Source of the DNA: an uncultured Anaerolineales bacterium | GTDB taxonomy: Bacteria; Chloroflexota; Anaerolineae; Anaerolineales; Villigracilaceae | NCBI GenBank assembly: GCA_937928015.1 | Contig: CALFXA010000008.1 | Span: 1 to 29,922 of the forward strand | Direction of reading: 5' to 3' | DNA: 29,922 nt | In this document: piece by piece, positions 17,040-22,257 of the stretch | Numbering within the stretch: the first letter of the stretch is position 1 | Layout: the number at the start of each line of letters is the position of its first letter | Made by a program: the position numbers and the translations under genes | Notes under the pieces: model-generated | Told to the model about the DNA's origin: nothing | Database searches by the model: none | The model's input: only the letters and a program-made list of their open reading frames with translations

Positions 17040-17498
17040 ATGAGCGTGAAGAGTTTGGAGACGCTGGAGGCATGGGAGAAGGCGCGTAATTTCTCTTTAA
17101 GAATATATCGTGAGGTGCTGCCCCTGCTTCCGCCCGAAGAAAAGTGGAACCTGAATCAGCAATTGCGGCGTTCCGCCAGCAGCACCCCCGCCAATATCGC
17201 GGAGGGATATGGCCGCTTTTATTACCAGGAAACCATCCGTTTTTGTTATATTGCCCGTGGTTCTTTGGAAGAGACATTGAGTCATCTGGTCTTGTGTGCC
17301 GAGATGAATTACATTCCCAGATCCTTGTTTGACACGCTCGAACAGGATGGTGAGAAATTGACCCAGTTGATCAACGGGTACATCGGCTATTTGAAGCGCA
17401 GCAAACAAGGCCTGAATGAGCCAGGCGTGAATCATGCCATCAAGGAAGAACAATCCCAGTACGATCTTCCCTTGCCCGAAGACTCTACCAGCGAATAA
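17040..17498 (+). CDS. Four-helix-bundle protein (23S rRNA intervening-sequence family)
   Basis: 152 residues. ATG 17040 has GGAGG five bases upstream; the frame extends further up through the inverted repeat but without homology. It matches the S23/IVS family (TIGR02436): an early L-x-A-W-E-K-A segment, Q-L-R-R-S-A-S-S-T-P-A-N-I-A-E-G-Y-G-R around 41-59 (the family hallmark), then a long helix with S-L-E-E-T. Usual length is about 120; this one has an acidic tail of about 30 extra residues. The protein forms a pentamer-like bundle in known structures, but its job is unknown. It has no obvious link to glycan synthesis and sits between two glycan genes inside an 18-bp inverted repeat, so it looks like an inserted cassette. 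Confidence 0.85.
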   Translation: MSVKSLETLEAWEKARNFSLRIYREVLPLLPPEEKWNLNQQLRRSASSTPANIAEGYGRFYYQETIRFCYIARGSLEETLSHLVLCAEMNYIPRSLFDTLEQDGEKLTQLINGYIGYLKRSKQGLNEPGVNHAIKEEQSQYDLPLPEDSTSE

Positions 17499-17507
17499 CA
17501 ACTCCCC

Positions 17508-18458
17508 ATGCCCGATTCCCGAATTCCAATTACTTGCTCCCTCGTCATTCGCGCGTATAACGAAGCTGCCCATCTGCCGCGGTTGTTGGAAGGCATCCGC
17601 CAGCAGACTGTCAGAGACGTGGAAGTCATCCTGGTGGACTCAGGCTCGACCGACGGGACGGTGTCCATCGCAGAATCCTTCGGGGCGCGGATCGTGCACA
17701 TCCCGTCCGCGGAGTTTACGTTTGGACGCTCGCTCAACCTCGGGGTCCAGGCCGCGACGCGGGAATTGGTCGTCATCGCCAGCGCCCACGTCTATCCCGT
17801 CTATCCCGATTGGCTGGAGACGCTCCTGCGTCCCTTTGCGGACGAGAAAGTCGCCTTGACCTACGGCAAGCAGCGCGGACCCGCCAGCGCCAAATATTCC
17901 GAGCAGCAGATCTATCATCAATGGTACGGCGAGGCGAGCCAGCCGAGACAGGCGACGGCCTTCTGCAACAACGCCAATGCCGCCATCCGCAAGAGCCTGT
18001 GGGAGCGCAATCCCTATGACGAAACGTTGACGGGACTCGAGGACCTGGCCTGGGCCAAGTGGGCCAAGGAGCAGGGACACGAGATCGCCTACGTGGCCGA
18101 GGCGGAGATCATCCACGTCCACAACGAGACGCCGCGTGGCGTGTACAACCGCTATCGGCGTGAGGCCATGGCGCTGCGGCGCATCTACCCCGAGGCGCAT
18201 TTCAACTACTACGACTTCCTGCGCCTGACCGCGACCAATATCCTGAGCGACCTGTGGCACGCCGCGCGCGAAGGGGTGCTGTGGCAGAACCTGGTTTCGA
18301 TCTTCTGGTTTCGCACGATGCAATTCCACGGCACGCGCATGGGACACCGCGAGACCAGCCTGGTCACGCCGCAGCTGCGCGAGACGTTCTATTATGCGCG
18401 GGAAAGAAAGAGGAAAGAGGGGAAGACGCGCGACGTGGAGCCGATTCGATATCAGTGA
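17508..18458 (+). CDS. Family 2 glycosyltransferase
   Basis: 316 residues, GT-A fold, cytosolic. N-terminal S-L-V-I-R-A-Y-N-E-A (11-20) and VDSGSTDG (43-50) are the nucleotide-binding signature. The position of the usual D-x-D carries A-S-A-H (91-94) instead, a variant known in some GT2 subfamilies. G-L-E-D-L-A-W-A-K-W (176-185) supplies the catalytic E-D. A short basic tail ends the protein. It transfers a sugar from a nucleotide donor; donor and acceptor unknown. The first codons (M-P-D-S-R-I-P-I) are encoded by the right inverted repeat of the upstream cassette, so the native start may have been altered; the first conserved residues begin around position 10. Confidence 0.85.
   Translation: MPDSRIPITCSLVIRAYNEAAHLPRLLEGIRQQTVRDVEVILVDSGSTDGTVSIAESFGARIVHIPSAEFTFGRSLNLGVQAATRELVVIASAHVYPVYPDWLETLLRPFADEKVALTYGKQRGPASAKYSEQQIYHQWYGEASQPRQATAFCNNANAAIRKSLWERNPYDETLTGLEDLAWAKWAKEQGHEIAYVAEAEIIHVHNETPRGVYNRYRREAMALRRIYPEAHFNYYDFLRLTATNILSDLWHAAREGVLWQNLVSIFWFRTMQFHGTRMGHRETSLVTPQLRETFYYARERKRKEGKTRDVEPIRYQ
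17512..17529. repeat. Right inverted repeat of four-helix-bundle cassette
   Basis: CCGATTCCCGAATTCCAA, the reverse complement of the left copy at 17010-17027 with one mismatch. It lies inside the coding sequence of the GT2 gene, immediately after its ATG. Confidence 0.7.
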
Positions 18459-18481
18459 AGAGGCAGACTTCCGAAGCGCGG

Positions 18482-18506
18482 AAGAACGGCGGACTTCGGA
18501 AGTTTG
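18482..18506. repeat. 25-bp direct repeat downstream of the RAYT gene (REP half-site)
   Basis: Identical over 25 bases to 19185-19209 and containing the REP arm GACTTCGGAAGTTT. An inverted arm, GACTTCCGAAG, lies 12 bases further upstream, so the full site here is a loose hairpin over about 18469-18505. The two 25-mers bracket the RAYT gene. Confidence 0.7.
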
Positions 18507-18507
18507 C

Positions 18508-19146
18508 TTATTTCTCCAACTCCTGAATGTATTGGATCACTTCGTCGGGCAGGGCTCGAGTCTGGATGTATTGCATGACCAGGTCCTTATATTCTTCTGG
18601 CGATCCAAAATTCTCTGCGATAAATTCGCGGTCGACCAGGGTGCCTTCGCGCAGGTTCAGCCATTCCAGATAATTGGAAAATTCCCATTCTTCAGGGAGA
18701 AATACCAACCCGTCTTTGACAGGGTTGGCATGGATATAGATGCACAGCTTTAATAGATGAGGATAGGTGGCAATTGGCTTGCCTTGAAATTGACCTTGAA
18801 ACAGCGCCCCAACCCGCGAAAAGCGTTTGTTGATGGCTTTGGTGTAGGAAATTCCAAATTTTTGCATAGCGAGGGATACTTGTTTTGAAGCTTCCCTGGC
18901 TGAGACTTCCGAAGTCTTTAAGACTTCGGAAGTCTTCTGGCTGGGTTTCACCCTCACCAGCATGTGATAATGGGTGGGCATGAGACAATAGGCCAGAATG
19001 TCCACGTGCTCGTGCAGATACTTCTTGATGTTCTTCAGGAAGTAGAGATAGTTCTCCTGCTCGAAGAAGACCGCCTGGCGGTTGTTGCCGCGGTTGTAGA
19101 AGTGATAATACTGGTCGGGGAGGAAAGGCGTTTCGCGGCGGGGCAT
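18508..19146 (-). CDS. REP-associated tyrosine transposase (RAYT, Y1_Tnp/IS200-like)
   Basis: 212 residues, ATG at 19146 with an AGGAG ribosome site. HUH single-strand nuclease of the RAYT group: N-terminal Y-H-F-Y-N-R-G-N-N-R (16-23), metal-binding His59-x-His61 in L-M-P-T-H-Y-H-M-L, catalytic Tyr candidate at about 101 in G-I-S-Y-T-K-A-I-N, then R-V-G-A-L-F-Q-G-x-F and I-H-A-N-P-V. RAYTs are single-copy domesticated relatives of IS200/IS605 transposases that recognise REP hairpins. REP-like hairpins lie on both sides of this gene and also inside it: residues 71-81 (K-T-S-E-V-L-K-T-S-E-V) are encoded by an 11-codon REP copy between the HxH motif and the Tyr. The insertion leaves the frame intact; whether the protein is active is unclear. 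Confidence 0.88.
   Translation of the reverse strand: MPRRETPFLPDQYYHFYNRGNNRQAVFFEQENYLYFLKNIKKYLHEHVDILAYCLMPTHYHMLVRVKPSQKTSEVLKTSEVSAREASKQVSLAMQKFGISYTKAINKRFSRVGALFQGQFQGKPIATYPHLLKLCIYIHANPVKDGLVFLPEEWEFSNYLEWLNLREGTLVDREFIAENFGSPEEYKDLVMQYIQTRALPDEVIQYIQELEK
18903..18935. repeat. REP hairpin (type A) inside the RAYT coding sequence
   Basis: A 33-bp hairpin with arms ACTTCCGAAGTC and GACTTCGGAAGT. It is exactly 11 codons and is read on the minus strand without a stop. Compared with the 33-bp elements at 20628 and 21499 it differs at six positions; the four stem differences are two base-pair swaps (C:G to T:A), so pairing is kept. Confidence 0.8.
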
Positions 19147-19184
19147 GACAGGGCTCCTGGCAGGCTTAAACTTCTAAAGCACCA

Positions 19185-19209
19185 AAGAACGGCGGACTTC
19201 GGAAGTTTG
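19185..19209. repeat. 25-bp direct repeat upstream of the RAYT gene (REP half-site)
   Basis: Identical to 18482-18506. It lies between the RAYT start (19146) and the end of the DUF2726 gene (19213) and includes GACTTCGGAAGTTT. A degenerate inverted partner, AAACTTCTAAAG, lies about 15 bases before it. Confidence 0.7.
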
Positions 19210-19212
19210 GAA

Positions 19213-19872
19213 TTACAGCAAGGTAGGTTTGGGGTAGTTTTCGTCAGCAGGAATGTCAATTTTTTCTTTACAATCGGGAAACTTGGGGCAGGCATAGAAC
19301 GAACGGCCTCTATACGCACCCTTCTGGGCGGTCTTGATCACCATTGGGATTTTATGTACGGGGCAGCACGGAACTTCGAGTTCCTGCTTTTCAAAATAAG
19401 GTTCCAACCGCTCTTTAATAGAGTCAGAATTAAATTCGAACTGCACAGGAAAACGCAGTAGGGGTAGGAATGCGCTTTCAAATACCCTGTTCTTGAACTC
19501 ATCGCGGCGTTTAGCCTTCTCCTGATTGTGACTGCTGTCATCCAATTCGATGCCGAACAAAGGTTGAAGTGTCTTAGGGTTACACAATAAAAAGTCAATA
19601 TGGCGTTGGACAATACGATTGCGCGCCGTTTGATAGCGTTCCCTGTCGATTATATAAAAAACGTCTTGCAACCCTATTTTTGGAAATATTTTTGCCCGAT
19701 CTCCCACCGCTTCCAGCAGGGCAAGATAAAAAGCATGTTCCGCATTGGTTAATACACTTGAACGAGTGCGATAAGGAAGATGATTGTCCTTCTCCCAATC
19801 AGGCTGAAGCCCCACCAGTCTCAAAATGGCCGATAGACAGCCGTCCGCTTGTCTTTCCATCTGTCTCGTCAT
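19213..19872 (-). CDS. DUF2726 protein with C-terminal topoisomerase-type zinc finger
   Basis: 219 residues; ATG 19872 chosen over an in-frame TTG one codon upstream. Residues about 30-160 match DUF2726, a PD-(D/E)XK-like nuclease fold: V-L-T-N-A-E-H-A-F-Y, then H-I-D-F-L-L-C-N with a later G-I-E-L-D-D-S-S-H and R-R-D-E-F-K-N. Residues about 167-202 form a Cys-rich finger (C-C-P-V-H ... Y-A-C-P-K-F-P-D-C) of the kind found at the C-terminus of topoisomerase I and in nuclease-like proteins. It probably binds DNA; the biological role is unknown. It lies head to tail with the RAYT gene, 66 bases apart, in a repeat-rich stretch, and has a more AT-rich composition than the glycan genes. Confidence 0.75.
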   Translation of the reverse strand: MTRQMERQADGCLSAILRLVGLQPDWEKDNHLPYRTRSSVLTNAEHAFYLALLEAVGDRAKIFPKIGLQDVFYIIDRERYQTARNRIVQRHIDFLLCNPKTLQPLFGIELDDSSHNQEKAKRRDEFKNRVFESAFLPLLRFPVQFEFNSDSIKERLEPYFEKQELEVPCCPVHKIPMVIKTAQKGAYRGRSFYACPKFPDCKEKIDIPADENYPKPTLL

Positions 19873-19950
19873 CAAATCAATCCTCTATCCTTGAATTTCT
19901 TTATAGCAGTTAGGTGAATTATAAACTGTCTGGTCATTACCCTCCATAAA

Positions 19951-20023
19951 CCAGTTTGTAATCCTGTTGTAACAGGATTACAAACGAGTCTTAACAAGAT
20001 TCAAAACGAGTCTTAACAGGATT
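19951..20023. repeat. Short palindrome followed by 22-bp tandem repeats
   Basis: GTTTGTAATCCTGTT and AACAGGATTACAAAC form perfect 15-bp arms two bases apart. From the right arm on, a 22-bp unit beginning TAACAGGATT and ending ACGAGTCT is repeated about two and a half times with small differences. There is no gene in 19873-20111; this stretch also holds the hairpin at 20052-20090. Coordinates of the first element are accurate to a few bases. Confidence 0.6.
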
Positions 20024-20051
20024 CCTGCCCCACCCGCTCCTGCGGGACACC

Positions 20052-20090
20052 CTCCCCAAATGCGACAGAAGTACCGTCGTATTTGGGGAG
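20052..20090. repeat. 15-bp stem hairpin downstream of the HU-like gene
   Basis: CTCCCCAAATGCGAC (20052-20066) and GTCGTATTTGGGGAG (20076-20090) pair fully if one G-U wobble is allowed, with a nine-base loop. It lies 21 bases after the stop of the minus-strand HU-like gene. It could act as that gene's transcription stop, though no U-run follows in that direction. The sequence style resembles a dispersed repeat. Confidence 0.55.
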
Positions 20091-20111
20091 AGTCGGGGAG
20101 GGGCTTGAACC

Positions 20112-20492
20112 TTACGCCTTCTCGTACTCGACCGTCGCCAGCACCTTCTTGAATTCCTTGCCCGCGTTGAAGCGCGGCAGCAGGTTGGTGATCTGGCTGG
20201 CGCGCACTTCCTCGGCGGTGGCGGCGCCGTCAGCTTCGTTCTTCAGCCAGAAATTGCCGAAGTCGCCCAGTTCCACGATATTTCCCGCCAGCAATTCCTG
20301 CGGGATGACCGTCAGCAGGGCTTCCAGCACCGCCATCGTATCGGCGCTCGACACGGTGGACATCTGCGAGATCTGCGCCGACAACTGGCGCAGGCTCTTG
20401 CGTCCGCTGGACGTGACGGAAGGATAGAACTTCTTGGGGATCGAGGGGTTGGCAGGATTGCCACGTTCCACAACATGGTATTTCACAGTCAT
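20112..20492 (-). CDS. HU-related DNA-binding protein
   Basis: 126 residues. ATG 20492 has AAGGAGG six bases upstream, which settles the start although the frame is open for another 180 bases. It resembles the 'HU_rel' subgroup of histone-like DNA-binding proteins (TIGR01201 type): N-terminal K-Y-H-V-V-E-R-G-N-P-A-N-P, then S-T-V-S-S-A-D-T-M-A-V-L-E-A-L, G-D-F-G-N-F-W-L, and a C-terminal I-T-N-L-L-P-R-F-N-A-G-K-E-F-K. It would bind and bend DNA as a dimer in the nucleoid. This subgroup is best known from Bacteroidetes; its presence here may mean wider distribution or transfer. It is a single-gene unit with its own likely promoter. Confidence 0.85.
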   Translation of the reverse strand: MTVKYHVVERGNPANPSIPKKFYPSVTSSGRKSLRQLSAQISQMSTVSSADTMAVLEALLTVIPQELLAGNIVELGDFGNFWLKNEADGAATAEEVRASQITNLLPRFNAGKEFKKVLATVEYEKA

Positions 20493-20570
20493 TTCAGCCT
20501 CCTTGAGACGTGAGAAAAGGGTGGATGTTGTGGGGGACTTGCTTACGAGCAGAAGTTCCCCGTTGAGCGC

Positions 20571-20576
20571 AGTATA
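20571..20576 (-). promoter_or_regulatory. Extended -10 promoter of the HU-like gene
   Basis: On the minus strand the sequence reads TGC then TATACT, a good extended -10 element, about 78 bases before the start codon. No clear -35 box is present, as is common for extended -10 promoters. Confidence 0.45.
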
Positions 20577-20627
20577 GCATGAGCGGCACGCGGCCTGGTT
20601 TACACTCTTGAAAAGGAAGGGGCATCG

Positions 20628-20660
20628 AGACCTCCGAGGTCTCCAAGACCTCGGAGGTCT
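20628..20660. repeat. REP hairpin (type B) copy 1
   Basis: A 33-bp hairpin with arms GACCTCCGAGGTC and GACCTCGGAGGTC around TCCAA. Together with flanking bases, 38 bp (20625-20662) are identical to 21496-21533. It lies in the 414-base gene-free stretch between the HU-like gene and the RRM gene, which otherwise holds the HU promoter and the RRM leader. Confidence 0.8.
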
Positions 20661-20724
20661 GCATGAAGGCATTTCGGCCTGGTAGCATTTGGATTCTTGA
20701 AATCGGTCAGGCCTCGACTACAAG

Positions 20725-20730
20725 TATGAT
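20725..20730 (+). promoter_or_regulatory. Possible -10 box for the RRM gene with a long leader
   Basis: TATGAT about 170 bases before the RRM start, overlapping a second weak candidate, TACAAT at 20730-20735. There is no convincing -35. If it is used, the leader RNA of about 165 nt would be a candidate for cold or self regulation, as is known for some bacterial RNA-binding protein genes. Weak call. Confidence 0.3.
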
Positions 20731-20906
20731 ACAATCTTTTCAGTGCATGGGTAGCAGGGCGGACCACCAACAAAAAGATGCGTTCCATTCAACGCCTGGA
20801 TGTAAAAAACACTATCATGCTGATTGTATCCACCCGCCCGATGTCCAATCTGGCGGATTTTAGCAGCGACGTTGCACTTGCAGCGCGCTTGATTCCAGGA
20901 GAAAAA

Positions 20907-21248
20907 ATGGAATATAGACTTTATGTTGGAAACCTGTCTTATGAGGTCAGCGAAACTGACTTGCAGGAACTGTTTACGCAGGCTGGCACAGTCAAATCGG
21001 TGGCGTTGATCAAGGACAAGTTCTCTGGGCAGCCCAAGGGCTTCGCCTTTGTCGAGATGGAGAATCAGGCGGATATGGAAAACGCCATTACCACGCTCAA
21101 CGAAAAGGAATACAAGGGCCGCCCGCTGGCGGTCAGTGTTGCCCGCCCGCGCGAAGAACGGCGCGACTTTGGCGGAGGCAATCGCGGCGGCGGAAATTCA
21201 TCTGGCCCCCGCAAGCATAAGGCTGGCAGCAACCGCCGTCCGTACTAA
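20907..21248 (+). CDS. RRM-domain RNA-binding protein
   Basis: 113 residues; AGGAG five bases before ATG 20907 fixes the start. One RNA-recognition motif fills residues 1 to about 82, with RNP2 LYVGNL (5-10) and RNP1 K-G-F-A-F-V-E-M, and an R-P-L-A-V-S-V-A-R-P strand at its end. A Gly/Arg/Asn-rich basic tail (G-G-G-N-R-G-G-G) follows. This is the layout of the short glycine-rich RNA-binding proteins of cyanobacteria and other bacteria, which bind single-stranded RNA and are often cold-induced. It is monocistronic with a strong terminator and is bracketed by two identical 38-bp REP copies. Confidence 0.9.
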   Translation: MEYRLYVGNLSYEVSETDLQELFTQAGTVKSVALIKDKFSGQPKGFAFVEMENQADMENAITTLNEKEYKGRPLAVSVARPREERRDFGGGNRGGGNSSGPRKHKAGSNRRPY

Positions 21249-21253
21249 AACGA

Positions 21254-21285
21254 AAAAAACCGCCCTGCAATATGGGCGGTTTTTT
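21254..21285 (+). terminator. Intrinsic terminator of the RRM gene
   Basis: Stem AAAAAACCGCCC (21254-21265) and GGGCGGTTTTTT (21274-21285) around TGCAATAT, followed by ATTGT. The A/T ends make it work in both directions, but the nearest plus-strand gene is the RRM gene. Confidence 0.9.
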
Positions 21286-21317
21286 ATTGTCCCAGGGGAG
21301 CGGCGAATTCCGTGGGG

Positions 21318-21437
21318 TTCTCAAGATGCGACTCCTTGAGAATTCCCATAAAACCTTTTGGGCGTGGATTACGCGGATGGACACGGACAAACACAGATTC
21401 TTTGAAGGTTTTTCCGTGAGAATTCGTGAAATCTGTG
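21318..21437. repeat. Short-period inverted repeats without a gene
   Basis: TTCTCAAG (21318-21325) pairs with CTTGAGAA (21335-21342), and CACAGATT (21392-21399) pairs with AATCTGTG (21430-21437). Between them lie spaced GCGGATGG and ACACGGA units similar in style to the ends of the GxxExxY cassette at 24732-25341. No coding frame is convincing in 21249-21585; this gene-free stretch holds the terminator, these repeats, a REP copy and a promoter. Confidence 0.45.
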
Positions 21438-21498
21438 GCATTCGCATACAGAATCACGGAAGCTTCGAGAGAGCCCAAGAGGTTTTACCACGGTTTCG

Positions 21499-21531
21499 AG
21501 ACCTCCGAGGTCTCCAAGACCTCGGAGGTCT
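21499..21531. repeat. REP hairpin (type B) copy 2
   Basis: Identical to 20628-20660 in all 33 bases and in the immediate flanks (38 bp in total). It ends 41 bases before the TATAAT of the next gene. Confidence 0.8.
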
Positions 21532-21571
21532 GCGGGTCTGCTGGGACACCCAGATTCTCGAGTCGATTCGG

Positions 21572-21577
21572 TATAAT
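21572..21577 (+). promoter_or_regulatory. -10 box TATAAT of a probably leaderless promoter
   Basis: A perfect TATAAT eight bases before ATG 21586, with no ribosome site possible between. It is the first promoter of the long plus-strand operon that runs to the window end. No clear -35 box is seen. Confidence 0.5.
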
Positions 21578-21585
21578 CGCCTTCT

Positions 21586-22257
21586 ATGAAACTTGTCGCC
21601 CTTGTTCCCATGCGCCACCACAGCCAGCGCGTGCCTGGCAAGAACTACCGTCCGCTGGCGGGAAAACCCCTCTTTCACCACATCCTTGAAACCCTGCTGG
21701 ACGTGCCCGAGATCGACCAGGTCGTGGTGGACACCGACTCCGAACCCGTCATGGACGGCCTGCGCCAGCACTTCCCGCAGGTGGCCATCATCGACCGCCC
21801 CGCCTCCCTGCGCGCCGACGACGTGCCCATGAACGAGATCCTGCTGCACGACACGAGCCTGTTCCCCGCCGACTTCTACCTGCAAACTCACAGCACCAAT
21901 CCGCTGCTGCGCGCCGAGACGGTCTCGCGCGCCATTCAGGCCTTCCACGCGGGTTACCCCAACACGGACTCGCTCTTCTCGGTCACGCGCCTGCAAACCC
22001 GCCTGTACTTTCAAGATGGCACCGCCATCAACCACAATCCGCGCGAGTTGATCCAGACCCAGGACCTGCCGCCCGTCTACGAGGAGAATTCCTGCCTCTA
22101 CATCTTTAACCGCGCCAACCTGCTGGCCAAACATCACCGCATCAGCGACCATCCGCTCATGTTCGAGATCGATGCCGACCAGGCCTGGGACATCGACGAA
22201 GAACTCGATTTCGCCATCGCCGACTTTCTCCTGACCCGTTCGAAGAAAAATGAATAG
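21586..22257 (+). CDS. Second cytidylyltransferase of the acylneuraminate (NeuA/SpsF) family
   Basis: 223 residues. N-terminal A-L-V-P-M-R-H-H-S-Q-R-V-P-G-K-N (5-20) is the CTP-binding signature in a variant form, with H-H-S in place of G-G-S. P-A-D-F-Y-L-Q-T-H-S-T-N-P-L-L and the final D-I-D-E-E-L-D-F segment match the family. Unlike the protein encoded at 10700 it has no phosphatase domain. It probably activates an acidic sugar as a CMP derivative; the R-x-x-S-x-R-x-P-G-K-N variant is common in NeuA-like proteins of uncertain substrate. The start lies eight bases after TATAAT, so the message is probably leaderless. Its end overlaps the next gene by eight bases. Confidence 0.82.
   Translation: MKLVALVPMRHHSQRVPGKNYRPLAGKPLFHHILETLLDVPEIDQVVVDTDSEPVMDGLRQHFPQVAIIDRPASLRADDVPMNEILLHDTSLFPADFYLQTHSTNPLLRAETVSRAIQAFHAGYPNTDSLFSVTRLQTRLYFQDGTAINHNPRELIQTQDLPPVYEENSCLYIFNRANLLAKHHRISDHPLMFEIDADQAWDIDEELDFAIADFLLTRSKKNE

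Noticed and set aside
18508..19146. Complete IS200/IS605 insertion sequence
   Set aside because: The protein belongs to the RAYT group and no TnpB gene or typical left and right IS ends were seen; the flanking repeats are REP-like.
19972..20023. Possible small CRISPR array
   Set aside because: The repeat units of 22 bp are directly adjacent with no unique spacers, only about two and a half copies exist, and there are no cas genes nearby.
20778..20906. Longer N-terminus for the RRM protein
   Set aside because: The ATG at 20907 has an ideal ribosome site and starts one strand before the RNP2 motif; the upstream codons look like leader RNA.
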